Assembly (NCBI GenBank): GCA_012295275.1
Contig: CM022678.1
Span: 19,950,556 to 19,978,055 of the forward strand
DNA from: Chrysomallon squamiferum
Lineage: Eukaryota > Mollusca > Gastropoda > Neomphalida > Peltospiridae
DNA length: 27,500 nt
Reading direction: 5' to 3'
Under the pieces are notes generated by a model that did no database searches, was not told the origin of the DNA, and was given only the letters and a program-made list of their open reading frames with translations. Positions 19,101 to 27,500 of this stretch are shown here, in pieces. Positions within the stretch are counted from its first letter, which is position 1. Each line of letters starts with the position of its first letter. The position numbers and the translations under genes were made by a program.

Positions 19101-21937
19101 CTCGAAAGTGACCAGCGTGTCCGAATCACTCTCGGACTCCTCCTCGCTGGTCGAGCCCATGCCCACAGTCTCCGGCACAACCTCGCGCTCGGTCCCTGCG
19201 TCCAGCTCCAGTTTAGAGAAAATGTTCTTGCATTCGTTTGCGCCGTTGTCGCAGTTCTTCCCGAGCAGGTGACTGGAAATGAAACGCGCTGCTCCTTCAC
19301 TCTCGTCTTTTAGTGCAGGATCCGTCGTCGGCGTTTTTTTCTCACCGCTTTCTGCCGATGCGTTCCAGTTGTTTTTTCCCAAACATCTCTTTTTCTTCAC
19401 AGGCGATGGTGTCTGGTGAAAACTTGTAGAACTCGAAGGAGATTTTGACTGGAAAAATAATTTTAAAACTGACAAACTGTTATAATATTGTTTTTTTACA
19501 TTAATTTTTTTGTATTTTAGCAGAATAGCCAGATGATAAATGTAATTTAAATAAATGAAATGAGGAATAAATACGTGTATAAGGAGATTTTGACTGGGAA
19601 AATAATTTTAGAACTATCAAACTGTTATAAATATTGTTTTTTCCATTAACTATTTATATTTTAGCAGAATATCCAGATGAATAATATAATTTAAATAAAT
19701 GAAATGAGGAATCAATACTGCACTAACAGAAAAAAAAAGCTTTAAGATAGAACACTCTACATGTGTGCATATGTTTGTATTTTTGTGTCTGTGTGTGTGT
19801 TTTTCTGAATATGTGTTGCATGTATGTGGATGTTCATGTACATGTGTTTATACATAGGATTGATGGATACATGTATTAAGTATGAATGCATGTATATATT
19901 ATGTGTGTATGCATGTATATATTATGTGTGTATGCATGCATATATTATGTATGTATGCATGTGGGGGTGGGTGTGTGTGTGTTCTATAAACCAATAAATC
20001 TAAATCATTAAAAAATAAAACTATAAAACTTTACAGAGTGTAAGATTAAAAATAAGCAGATCAACCCACTGTATGAAGTTATAAAATAATAATATATATA
20101 ACTGTTTACGCTCTTGTAAATGTTTACCTCATTTCTGTGACTTCGTTTCAGGTCTACTCTCAACTGTCGAAGTTTTGTTTTTGTGTCACTGTTCTCATCA
20201 TCACTCAACTCATCCTCAACACTTTAAAATAAAAAATAATATTCAACAGTTTATTTGTTTAATATGACCTTAAAACAGTCACAGCTCATAAAGACGTGAA
20301 AACATATTTACAAAACCATCCAAGAAACATAAAAAAATCATAAAAAGATTAAAAACATATTTATCTAAATCATAAAATAATAAGTAAAATCTGTCTGTCT
20401 GTCTGTCTGTCTGCCTACCTACATACATACATACATATATATAAAAACTAAGAAAAACATCTAAGCTATTCATATTTCTAACCTGTTCTTGTTTCCCACC
20501 AAAATATTTATGGACCTTTTAAGGTCCATATGATTCTAAGGACTTCACAGGTACAATAATGATTAGTGATTGTCAAAATTACCAAAAGTTGGATATGTGA
20601 CCCACTTTGTGTGGTGGAAAAATAACCAGAGGCCTGGGTGTGAATGAACAGGGATCAGTGAGGTGAATAACAATGATGTCATGTCTCTAACATATTTTTA
20701 GCTCTTTCACTGATTAATTAAAAACAGCATTTAATGGTAATGACATTTTTATGTATGTCAGCTTACCACTAGAAAATGGTTAATACAACACTGGAGCTCA
20801 GCCAGAACAGAAATTTTAATAACAAAACCTCAGCTAACAAACAAAATCTCATGGAAATAAATAAGTCAAATTGTGTCTCTAACTAAATTAAAGAAAACAA
20901 AAGAAAACTAACATAAACATATTTTCAGCATTTCCAAATTATTGGTTTAATTGTTATTGGCAATCACTCTTTTCTGATAATAAAATATGAAGTAAAAAGC
21001 TCCTGCAAGAAGGATGACAACTAATACCAGGATGTATTATTCTTAAGCCTGACTAGATTTCTTTTATTGGATGCAGATGTCTCTCTTTCAACAACTGTGG
21101 AGAAAGATCAAAGTACTGGAAGAGGCCCAAAATACCTGAAGCCTTTGGACATAGGTCAACGTACATGATACAGCCGAATTAATACTTTTAATAATGTCAT
21201 ATAATACAGAAAAATCCTCAACAGGCTGAGTAAGTCCTAACTTTTTCTTAGTAGCAAAAACCTGTCAAGACAAAATTCAGTAAAGGTGATGATGCCTGAA
21301 CCAAAAATTACCAAAATCTGAAAAAAGGCACCAGATTTTGAAACTATTTTTCAAGCAGCTAAAATTAAAACTTCTTACAGACTGCAGGTAATTTTGTGAA
21401 CCCAGTTTCTTTTTTCATGCACAAAAATGATTATAAATATCATACAAAAAAACGAAAGAAAAGAGATTACTAAATTAAAATTTAGATTTAGTATTTAGAT
21501 TTAGTTTTTATTATCAGGTTATCTCGATTTCCAACTTGAGAAAAGTCCAAAACAGTTCTGATCTGAACCATTCTGAGATACAGGATCCTCTATACATGTG
21601 TGCATAAATAATGTATAAATATTTATAAATCATGCTTCTAGTCCATTTGTGAAAGATGTATTCTTACAAATACATTTTACATCATGATTTAAGCTAACAC
21701 AATAACTTAAACCAATGTAAAAAGAAAAACAAACAATTTAAATTAAATGCTGTTAATTGTCACTTACTTTGTTTTTAGCTCTTTCACAGCATTTTCAAAG
21801 TTTCTGTTCTCCTGTTTCAGAGTTTCGTTCTCTTTTTCTAGTTGAGTGACTATCCTTTTTAATTGGTCAACTTCATTTTTTAATTCTAAAAACAAATATA
21901 GAATTTAAAACTAATTAATTTAGTTATATACAGAAAA

Positions 21938-21995
<58 letters not shown>

Positions 21996-22132
21996 AAAAG
22001 ATTCCCAAAGATTATTTAAATTATAATAAAAAATATTTATTGTATGGGTATTTGTATAAGAATGTATGTCTGTGTGTGTGTCCATATATATATTTATGTA
22101 CATATTTGGATGTGTCTATATAGACGTGTGTG

Positions 22133-22182
<50 letters not shown>

Positions 22183-22329
22183 CCTCTAACAGCTCCTCGA
22201 TGAACATAGAACACTTCTTTCAGAGCCTGGCTGATTGTTTTTGGACATGTTTGTTGATTGTGGTTTCTTGTCTCTTCCATTCTGTCACACATCTGTTTCA
22301 CTTGATTTGTATTCTTGCTCTCCGATACA
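13771..22329 (-). CDS. RBBP8: CtIP/RBBP8/Sae2-family DNA-end-resection factor (nine exons, 5' incomplete)
   Basis: Proposed exons, 5' to 3': 22329-22184, 21885-21768, 20221-20128, 19448-18560, 18112-16604, 16080-15972, 15599-15497, 14633-14486, 13919-13771. All internal junctions are GT-AG and phases agree at every join. The product is about 1080 residues against roughly 900 in human. CtIP works with the MRE11-RAD50-NBS1 nuclease to start resection of double-strand breaks in the nucleus. The C terminus carries the diagnostic block: CQQC, NCSRHRDRF, LTPEHFWSIGFPDT. An N-terminal coiled coil (QLKRIVTQLEKENETLKQEN) fits the tetramerisation region. The LxCxE Rb-binding motif of human CtIP is not seen. 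A VDLT motif sits where human has PLDLS (CtBP binding). Odd points: a double frame change in exon 5 and no recognisable first exon. Family assignment is very secure; the exact 5' end is not. Confidence 0.93.
14155..14482. repeat. ~60-bp minisatellite in CtIP-like intron
   Basis: Four to five imperfect copies of an AT-rich unit with AATTAAAATACTGATAAAAT and GAAACATAATACA..TAAAATAATTC at about 60-base spacing. The array ends a few bases from the 5' splice site of the exon ending at 14486, so it fills the start of that intron. Confidence 0.85.
14486..14633 (-). CDS. RBBP8: CtIP-like exon, Sae2/CtIP C-terminal core
   Basis: Encodes YYKSTGMSEEEIQKRIQNCS, RHRDRFARPLTPEHFWSIGF and PDTNECIERG. The TP of LTPEHFW corresponds to the CDK-phosphorylated threonine (T847 in human) required for resection, and SRHR is the family hallmark. 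The human threonine-glutamine checkpoint-kinase site (FPSTQ) reads FPDTN here, so the TQ is lost. Acceptor TTTCAG, donor AGAG|GTGAAT. Confidence 0.96.
14634..15496 (-). other. CtIP-like intron
   Basis: AT-rich noncoding sequence containing a strong hairpin (14871-14953) and (CA)n near 15367-15386. No other coding segment seen. Confidence 0.8.
14871..14953. repeat. 28-bp near-perfect inverted repeat (hairpin) in intron
   Basis: Arms 14871-14898 and 14926-14953 are reverse complements with one mismatch (core AGTATTTTATTTAA / TTAAATAAAATACT plus AATCACT/AGTGATT), separated by a 27-base loop. In RNA this forms a long duplex. It may be a MITE remnant. Confidence 0.85.
15497..15599 (-). CDS. RBBP8: CtIP-like exon with CxxC
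   Basis: Encodes VPKKNDVDYAYVDVVRKKQE and then RKNLPASTCQQCYE. It corresponds to human HIEVVRKKEERRKLLGHTC.. and preserves the cysteine pair. The acceptor GCGCAG (AG at 15601-15600) is fixed by phase. Donor CGAG|GTGAGA. Confidence 0.92.
15600..15971 (-). other. CtIP-like intron with a duplicated acceptor segment
   Basis: Noncoding. Bases about 15690-15712 repeat the exon/intron junction at 15583-15605 (TTCTTC.GAACTCTGC), giving a second potential 3' splice site. A short TA run lies near 15825-15845. Confidence 0.75.
15972..16080 (-). CDS. RBBP8: CtIP-like exon with SLDDSFDR motif
   Basis: Encodes LTVSVGGNRQEKTKCVRSFS then VDSVQTKQSLDDSFDR. The last part aligns with SLEDMFDR of human CtIP, just upstream of the conserved C-terminal domain. 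Acceptor ACTTGCAG, donor ATAG|GTACTG. Confidence 0.85.
16081..16603 (-). other. CtIP-like intron
   Basis: Noncoding; holds a 66-base (GA)n tract and AT-rich unique sequence. Confidence 0.8.
16116..16181. repeat. (AG)n microsatellite
   Basis: Uninterrupted AG dinucleotides, about 33 copies, close to the acceptor of the 16080 exon. Long serine-leucine or arginine-glutamate frames across it are artefacts. Confidence 0.97.
16604..18112 (-). CDS. RBBP8: CtIP-like large exon with two compensating frame changes
   Basis: Starts after ACTTTCAG with SDSPVLIHLTRN and includes NKPETVDLTKSSQ. Near 17895, inside a seven-A tract, coding similarity moves to another frame, which encodes FLDPVSRFPDRNMRQVTL and then SEAFVSNPGQ; RQVTL.EA matches vertebrate CtIP. 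Near 17745 coding returns to the first frame (IENLKQHNENQNNNSNS) and stays open for about 380 codons to KRLSLKKPSLT at the donor ACCG|GTAGG. The exon length of 1509 is consistent with a net unshifted frame. A degenerate acidic repeat built on HNDTT and DDTTY lies at about 17180-17480. Either assembly errors or real damage explain the breaks; a tiny 51-base GT-AG intron is a weaker option. Confidence 0.85.
18113..18559 (-). other. CtIP-like intron
   Basis: AT-rich noncoding with a TG tract at about 18176-18241. Confidence 0.8.
18560..19448 (-). CDS. RBBP8: CtIP-like large exon, disordered region
   Basis: Opens with SKSPSSSTSFHQTPSPVKKK and continues 296 codons of Ser/Glu/Asn-rich disordered sequence to SSPLVFDDVES. 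Several SP/TP sites are visible (KSPS, QTPSP, LSPTH, SSPEK), possible CDK targets. GC content is higher than in its flanks, and an overlapping plus-strand frame of 190 codons is a shadow. Acceptor TTTTCCAG, donor T|GTAAGT. Confidence 0.88.
19437..19720. repeat. ~141-bp tandem duplication spanning an exon 3' splice site
   Basis: AGGAGATTTTGACTGGAAAA...GAAATGAGGAAT at 19437-19568 is repeated at about 19582-19712 with modest divergence. The unit includes the first ten or so coding bases and acceptor of the large exon ending at 19448, so a second CAG|TCAAAATCTCC sits at 19593. Confidence 0.88.
19449..20127 (-). other. CtIP-like intron
   Basis: Contains the tandem duplication, then TG/ATGTATG-rich low-complexity sequence (about 19755-19985) and AT-rich sequence. 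Confidence 0.8.
20128..20221 (-). CDS. RBBP8: CtIP-like exon, acidic then basic linker
   Basis: Encodes VEDELSDDENSDTKTKLRQL and RVDLKRSHRNE. The acidic-to-basic switch parallels the human stretch after the coiled coil, but the human LECEE motif has no counterpart. Acceptor TTTTAAAG, donor GAG|GTAAAC, ends in phase 0. Confidence 0.8.
20222..21767 (-). other. CtIP-like intron, mostly unique sequence
   Basis: A (CTGT)n/(ACAT)n tract lies at about 20391-20438, and a short hairpin ATGGACCTT-TT-AAGGTCCAT at 20510-20529. The remainder (20530-21760) is complex, non-repetitive AT-rich sequence with no convincing coding exon or recognised transposon. Confidence 0.65.
21768..21885 (-). CDS. RBBP8: CtIP-like exon, coiled coil
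   Basis: Encodes LKNEVDQLKRIVTQLEK and ENETLKQENRNFENAVKEL, a strong heptad pattern comparable to the human segment NERNTLQEENKKLSEQL. The acceptor is TTTTTAG and the donor AAA|GTAAGT; phases match both neighbours. Confidence 0.85.
21886..22183 (-). other. CtIP-like intron with TG and CA tracts
   Basis: A (TG)n of about 50 bases at 21942-21992 and a (CA)n of about 40 bases at 22136-22176, complementary to each other in sequence, could pair in RNA across the intron. Confidence 0.8.
22184..22329 (-). CDS. RBBP8: CtIP-like exon 1 of those found (N-terminal)
   Basis: Encodes VSESKNTNQVKQMCDRMEE then TISQALKEVFYVHRGAVR. The acceptor chosen is AAAGCAG at 22331-22330 because the nearer TATCATAG would bring in an immediate in-frame TAA. 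Its donor (AGAG|GTATAT) leaves one base, which joins the next exon to give E. The MCDR motif may align with LCDRC of vertebrate CtIP. A start codon inside this exon (MCDRMEE) is possible if there is no upstream coding exon. Confidence 0.6.
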
Positions 22330-23064
22330 CTGCTTTAACCTATGATAAATAAATAAATTAATAAATAGATAAATAAATAGATAAATAAATAAATAAATAA
22401 CAATAATAATAATAAAGAACAATAACAAAAATAACAATAATAATAATAAGTAGCAATAAGAATAATAAATAATAAATACTAACAATAATAAAAAATAATA
22501 ACAACAACAACAATAATAATAATAGATAAATGAGACAATACACAGAAGTATTAGTACAGATATACATTACTCTGGCTATAGACATGTATCTATAAATGTG
22601 TGTTTTTTACAGAATGAAACTTTGAAACAGGAAAACAAAAATAAGTGTTTTCAAGGTAGATTGATCGTTATTTACAAATATTTTTAAGAAAGATAAAATA
22701 ATAGAGTAATACATCTAATGCCTGATTAAAGCTTGGGCTTTGGCATCCTCCAAGATTAAATGAAAATGTATTTTTACCTTTTGCATCTGTAATTGAGGAA
22801 TCTGGATATTTTAAATTGTATCATAACCTGGCTTAAGCAGATTAGTATGATTAATAATATTAAATTACATATATATATATATAATCTTAGGAAGTAGTAA
22901 ATTAGCTTTACAATAGAAATATTACTGCATTAATTTACATGATCAAAGACAAAAGGTTATTTTATACAATAATATTTTAAATACACACAGTGACATATAT
23001 GTAATAATCTATGTATATTAAAATAAAATTGTGTATAAATTACCTTTTTGTCCTTGATCATGTT

Positions 23065-23065
23065 A

Positions 23066-23110
<45 letters not shown>
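23065..23110. repeat. (AAT)n microsatellite
   Basis: About fifteen AAT copies. Confidence 0.95.
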
Positions 23111-23111
<1 letters not shown>

Positions 23112-23987
23112 TTACCTCTCTACTCAATCAGTCTTAAAACGTAATGCATTATTTTATACAAAGTAAATATTTTTCGGAAAATACGAAAATGAAAGTTGAA
23201 TTCAATTAATCCATTTAAAGACGTAAAATGTTTCTGGTGGCTAGATCGCTATGAGGTTCCATTTGTTAATATACGATCATATCAGGACATAATTAACTGA
23301 AATTGTTAACGAGTACTCTATAAGTTACAACTAAAAGTTTAAGTTTTCACTGTCTGCAAGTAATTTGAAATCAACACTCCAAAAAACCGCCATTCTTTAA
23401 TCACTTCTTCTGTAATTTCCTCCATTCATTTGTAATGTAGAATAGGCTAACAGTATAATTTTCGTTATAATTTTCCTAATGAATGTATTGTATTTGTCTA
23501 GGGGCGTAAGTACTTTTGCACTGATTTGTTCAATGTTCCTGTTAAATAATATAGGTATTTGTAGTCTTACCAAATCAACCAATTAATTTTCTGAAGCTAA
23601 CTTCCTTAACCGCTAATCTAAGGGAGGTAAGTAAGAAACTGAAGAGCCTCTACTTTTAGCAATGCCGGAATTTTATCAATGCCGGCAATAATAATGTTTT
23701 CTGTAACTGAAAATAAAACAAATAAACTAAACTGAAACGAAAATTTTTTAAAAATAAATAGAAATTGGTTACTTTCAACTCGGCTCTCCTGATCGCAAAA
23801 AATAAAAATAAATTAAAAAAAAATTAAAATAATAATTAATTAATCAAATAGTCGCTACATGCTATTAAAAAGACTTAATCTGTTTTGTGTTTTCTTAATA
23901 AATCAAAACTGCCATGTGATTTTCTTTTTTTTTTTTTTTTTTTTTTGAGCTTCTATATATATTCTTATTATTATTATTATGGCGTTA

Positions 23988-23995
23988 GCGCCAAA
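23988..23995 (-). promoter_or_regulatory. E2F-type half site
   Basis: TTTGGCGC on the minus strand, matching the E2F consensus TTTSGCGC, within GGCGTTAGCGCCAAAA. It lies about 1.7 kb upstream of the first CtIP-like exon found. Confidence 0.3.
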
Positions 23996-24167
23996 ATAAT
24001 AAATCATAAAAGTACAAAGAATTTACGAAATACCTTTGAAATTTCCATTATTATTATTATTATTTTGTTGTTGTTGTTGTTGTTATTACCGCCCAAAGCG
24101 GTTTAGAAAATTTTAAACGTATTAGTGGTTTGTTATTCGCCATGTTCTTAACATTTTTATTTTTTAC

Positions 24168-24200
<33 letters not shown>

Positions 24201-24704
24201 GTGAATGTAGTATTTCGTTAAAGTACTAATCTTACTGTTGTCTTTATTTTCATCGTCATTTTGTCATTGTTTAAAAGTCATCATAATTCTGAATAGCAAT
24301 GAATTATCGCCATTCTCTAAGATTCAAGTGAAACAAGTGCGCATGCATAATCTGAATTGGTTTGAGATGTTGAATAACTCGCATCGGATAAAAATGTTGT
24401 CTGCTCCTTGTCCACAGTAACGAAAATCGGATTTCGGGGGAGGTCTATGGAAATGCTTAGCATCGAAATTTAAAAAAAAAAAAAAAAAAAATATTGATTT
24501 CTTTTTGTTTTCCTCTCATGGGATAATTTGCTATTCTTATCGTGTTACATTACAGATAATAAAATTTAAATTAATAATAAATAAATAAATAAATAAATAA
24601 AAAATTCCAGTAGATCAATAAATAATTAGTATTAAACAAACATCAGAAAACTGTACATTATTAGTAACTCCAACGTGTTTTGTATGTCTGCTGCAAGTTA
24701 CGAT

Positions 24705-24716
24705 TTTGGCGCCAAA
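24705..24716. promoter_or_regulatory. Perfect palindromic E2F site
   Basis: TTTGGCGCCAAA, a fully symmetric E2F/DP consensus, followed by CGCGCG. It sits 184 bases upstream of the ATG at 24900 in an otherwise AT-rich flank, suggesting cell-cycle-linked transcription of the plus-strand gene and perhaps of the divergent gene. Confidence 0.5.
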
Positions 24717-24896
24717 CGCGCGTCGATTACATTAAAACTATATTTGTTTTCGACTTTCCAAATATTTGACCCGATAACGTTTAACAATTCTCTGTATTTA
24801 TTTAATGACCAAAATAGTCTCCAGAGCTTATCAAAATCGTTAGTTACAATAAACTTTTGTTCAGTGAACGAAACACATTAGCGACAACTAGTAACA

Positions 24897-24906
24897 AAGA
24901 TGGCGG
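24897..24906 (+). promoter_or_regulatory. YY1-like AAGATGGCGG overlapping start codon
   Basis: Matches the YY1 consensus found at the translation start of many animal housekeeping genes and includes the ATG at 24900. Confidence 0.45.
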
Positions 24907-25146
24907 ATGAGGACCAGTCGGTTATTAGGTTGATGTTGCATATAACTGGACAGTTAAACAGCATAAAAGAAGAACAGTGTATTATCAATGAGAGGCTAGA
25001 GAGAATAGAGAACAGGATTATGGGAAACGTTCAAAAGGTAATTAAATAAATAAAAAAAATAAAAATATAGAATAAGGAAATAAAACGGCGCCCTTCTAAG
25101 TTGAGCAGTTTAAATGAGCTTTTATGGAAATTATTATTATTATTAT

Positions 25147-25184
<38 letters not shown>

Positions 25185-26059
25185 ATACTATGATTATTAT
25201 TATTAATGTTATTGTTGATTATTTGTCTGTTTTGACTGAACTGAACTGATTTCTGTTGGAATCGACGGAATGGAATTTCTAAAATGATTTTTCTAAACTT
25301 TTTAACTGATTGGTTTCTAATAAATAAATAAAAGAACTCATTGAGTTTTTTGTTGTTGTTGTTGTTTTTATTTTTTTAATTAACATATAATTTATTTTAT
25401 ATCTGTTTTAGTTGGGTCTGTCATACCCTGGCTTTAACAAAGGTGTTCTGACTACAACCAAAGCTGGGTTACAAGAAAACCCTAAACTGACTCAGCTGTC
25501 AAACAGACTGCTGGAGTTCGAAGTGGGTATTTTTTTAACCAGTTTAATGTATGCACATTAGACTGAGTGTCAGTTCTTTTCCCTGGAATCATGCATTATA
25601 TATGTATTTTATACCTGCTTTTATAAATTATATAAAGTATAATTAATTAACGTTTTAATTGCAATCTTAACCTAGCGCTTTAATAGATGACAATATATAT
25701 ATATATTTATTTCTTTACTGCAGTGGAATCTTTATATAATTCTGTCTTTCTCTCCATTTTTTTCTTGTTTCTTTTCATTTTTATTTCATTTATTTATTTA
25801 TTTTTTGATTTATTTAATACTTTTTTCTTTCCCGCTTTTCTATTTTTTCTTCACACACACTCACACACACCCACACACAAATATTCACATAAAGTTTTAT
25901 TTATATTTTTTTCGTTATCTACGGGTTTCTTCTTCTCTTTCTTTTTCTCTCGAGTTTAGCAAGAGAATAAACGAAGAAACAACTCTGAACGTCGTCGTCG
26001 TCCTGGTAACTACTTCACTACGACATACCAACACTACTTCAGTCCCAGAGACAGACAAG
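24900..26059 (+). CDS. Small split gene of unknown function (three exons found, 3' end uncertain)
   Basis: Exons 24900-25037, 25412-25522 and 25960-26059; phases agree (0, 0, then one base left). Exon 1 encodes MADEDQSVIRLMLHITGQLN and SIKEEQCIINERLERIENRI, a probable short coiled coil. Exon 2 encodes LGLSYPGFNKGVLTTTKAGL then QENPKLTQLSNRLLEFE. Exon 3 encodes QENKRRNNSERRRRPGNYFT and TTYQHYFSPRDRQ, basic then aromatic. The product is about 116 residues plus whatever follows. There is no signal peptide or membrane span, and I do not recognise the family. The start lies in AAGATGGCGG, a YY1-type/Kozak context common at animal start codons. Exon 2's donor is taken as GAA|GTGGGT because the alternative GTATTT donor breaks phase. 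It is transcribed away from the CtIP-like gene. Confidence 0.7.
25038..25411 (+). other. Intron 1 of the small gene
   Basis: AT-rich with TTA/CTA trinucleotide repeats (about 25131-25183) and GTT repeats near 25352-25368. No coding sequence seen. Confidence 0.7.
25523..25959 (+). other. Intron 2 of the small gene
   Basis: AT-rich and pyrimidine-rich with a short CA tract near 25853-25880; a 90-codon open frame here is low-complexity and rejected. Confidence 0.7.
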
Positions 26060-26401
26060 GTTTGATGTCAACATAAACTTGTTTTCACATGACTTTCGTT
26101 AGTTTTCAAATCAACCATATATTTCGTCAGAAACTGATTACTATGAAATTGCGTTCCATCTGAAAAATTACTTTTTTTTTTATTTGCCTTATAATATTTT
26201 TTTTATTTGTTGGTAATTTTTATTATCTTGGCTAAATTATATCTTTGAATGGATGAAATGTCACTGTTTGTTTTGAAAATACCGACAAAACAGAGAAGCA
26301 AAATGGCGGTAGAGAACTGAAAACTGGGATGGATAATCTGTGACGTCAGTGAAAAAAAAAAAAAAAAAAAATCAAAATGTTATAGTTGTGGGATTGCTAA
26401 A

Positions 26402-26402
26402 A

Positions 26403-26462
<60 letters not shown>
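26402..26462. repeat. (TTA)n microsatellite
   Basis: About twenty TTA copies followed by GTT repeats. Confidence 0.96.
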
Positions 26463-26714
26463 GATGTTGTTATTGTTGTTGTTGTTACTAATCAGTTTGC
26501 ATTTTTTTTCCCTGAATATTTGGACAGCTAGAAAATTAAACAGTTATTATCGTTGTTGTTGTTGATGATGTTGGATCAGCGATTGCTCAGAAGGATATTG
26601 TGGTTGCAATGGCTGGCTTATGTCGTCACTGTTGTGGATCACTAATTATAGTTATTACTGTTGTCACTGTAGTATCATTGGATTTTACTTTGGACATATT
26701 TTTACATATTTCAG

Positions 26715-26746
26715 GTGTTCAGTTTGAAACTTTTTTACGGGTGTAA
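26715..26746 (+). CDS. Candidate terminal exon of the small gene
   Basis: After ACATATTTCAG an in-phase segment would add GVQFETFLRV and a TAA at 26744-26746. A second option starts after GTTTCAG at 26778 and ends quickly (NLLTF, stop). Both depend only on splice-site pattern and phase, so confidence is low. Confidence 0.22.
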
Positions 26747-26986
26747 TTATTTTTTGAATTATTAATTATCGTTTCAGGAAACCTTTTGACATTTTGAAGA
26801 ATATAACAGAAGACTAAAAACAAAACAAACAAGTTGAAAACAAGTCTAGCTGGAACTAATTATCAATAAGATACGAATTTTCGAACGAATCAAAAAATAT
26901 ATATATAATAGATTGTTAATTAATTAATAAACAGGATTAGAACAATAAGTATCGATATAGTTATTTGATTTGATATTTTTTATATC

Positions 26987-26990
<4 letters not shown>

Positions 26991-27074
<84 letters not shown>
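26991..27074. repeat. (GA)n microsatellite
   Basis: About 42 uninterrupted GA dinucleotides. Confidence 0.97.
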
Positions 27075-27076
<2 letters not shown>

Positions 27077-27500
27077 CACGATTATTACGTGTGTACGAAA
27101 ACAGATGAACGATGAAGATGACTGTTAAAAGGAAATTATTTTATCAGAAAGATAAAGTCAACTCTATTTACTATAATTATTCCATCAGGTTTTACTGATT
27201 CAACGACTCGTTAATTAATTAATAGAATTTTATTTGAATATAACATTATACTGTTTATAAGGTTTAAAACTGTACTATTTTACTCCTGAAACCAAAAATA
27301 ACGATCACCTCTAATAAGGGACATCACTCTGTTACCTATTACAGTGATGTATATTTTAATACTTAATGTTACTGGTTTATTTCAGTAATGAAGTTAATGT
27401 CTTTTAACCAAAAATGAAATACCGGGTGATTATTCCTCTAAACCGAATTTCACAATTCCGAAATATTTTGAGAGCAGTCGAAATAGTGTTATATTACACT

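Larger units (their letters stand above)
22330..24899. other. Region between the divergent genes; no supported exon
   Basis: Includes (AAAT)n/(AAT)n sequence at 22345-22530, an (AAT)n tract at 23065-23110, poly(T) runs near 23925-23946 and 24174-24199, and AT-rich unique DNA. The missing first CtIP-like exon(s) should be here on the minus strand; GTAAGAC donor-like and ATGGCGG sequences occur (about 23570 and 23393) but none fit the phase needed. A plus-strand patch at 22611-22645 resembles the coiled-coil exon. Confidence 0.6.
26060..27500. other. AT-rich sequence, mostly noncoding
   Basis: Contains poly(A) near 26350-26370, (TTA)n at about 26402-26462 and (GA)n at about 26991-27074. Apart from the candidate terminal exon nothing coding was supported up to the window end. 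Confidence 0.6.

Noticed and set aside
18741-19313. 190- and 159-codon plus-strand and 104-codon minus-strand frames
   Set aside because: Shadow frames in the GC-richer CtIP-like exon 18560-19448.
22779-22787. Nine-base micro-exon ATGCAAAAG between AG and GT on the minus strand
   Set aside because: The phase does not match the downstream exon, which needs two bases, and such short patterns occur by chance.
23030-23061. Minus-strand ATGATCAAGGACAAAAAG followed by GTAATT as first CtIP-like exon
   Set aside because: It ends in phase 0, incompatible with the exon at 22329, and has no similarity to CtIP N termini.
23397-23582. 61-codon minus-strand frame MVDLVRLQIPILF
   Set aside because: No family resemblance, no consistent splice phase, AT-rich composition.
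1-27500. CRISPR arrays, tRNA or rRNA genes, bacterial operons
   Set aside because: The regular repeats are satellites or microsatellites without spacers, no cloverleaf or rRNA segment was recognised, and gene structure is eukaryotic.

Overview
This is an animal nuclear genome window: AT-rich, full of di- and trinucleotide microsatellites, with split genes whose GT-AG junctions keep phase. Protein-like content and texture suggest a lophotrochozoan, most likely a mollusc and plausibly a cephalopod (inference from repeat texture and an AAGGGAGACAACT-type motif; not proven). There is no bacterial-type gene organisation.

Region 1 (1-6253): head-to-tail satellite array of a roughly 961-bp monomer, six full copies plus a truncated seventh; it starts flush with the window edge and probably continues outside. 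It encodes nothing credible.

Region 2 (about 5840-12426): a large, old inverted repeat (palindrome). Each arm holds, from outside in, a diverged piece of the satellite monomer, a promoter-like block rich in CCGGAA and CRE-like motifs, a 249-codon unknown acidic-tailed protein gene (ORF A) pointing inward, and the 3' end of a second gene (ORF B) pointing at ORF A with back-to-back polyadenylation signals. The 853-bp spacer (9076-9928) carries, on the minus strand, broken reading frames resembling the C-terminal half of a parvovirus-type superfamily 3 helicase (NS1/Rep). The best reading is an endogenous, decayed, mirror-image parvovirus-like or helicase-encoding mobile element. The left ORF A is intact; the right copy has a 2-bp frameshift. 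The satellite monomer is related to the element's outer ends.

Region 3 (13771-22329, minus strand): nine recognisable coding exons of a CtIP/RBBP8/Sae2-family DNA-end-resection factor. The C-terminal domain (CxxC, SRHR, TPEHFW) is unmistakable; the middle is poorly conserved; the extreme N-terminal exon(s) were not found. One exon is broken by two compensating frame changes around 17745-17900. Introns hold a hairpin, a minisatellite, microsatellites and two duplicated 3' splice sites.

Region 4 (24900 to at least 26059, plus strand): three exons of a small, unrecognised gene starting with a coiled-coil-like segment. It diverges from the CtIP gene; E2F-type sites lie between them. The remainder to 27500 is AT-rich noncoding sequence with long (TTA)n and (GA)n tracts.
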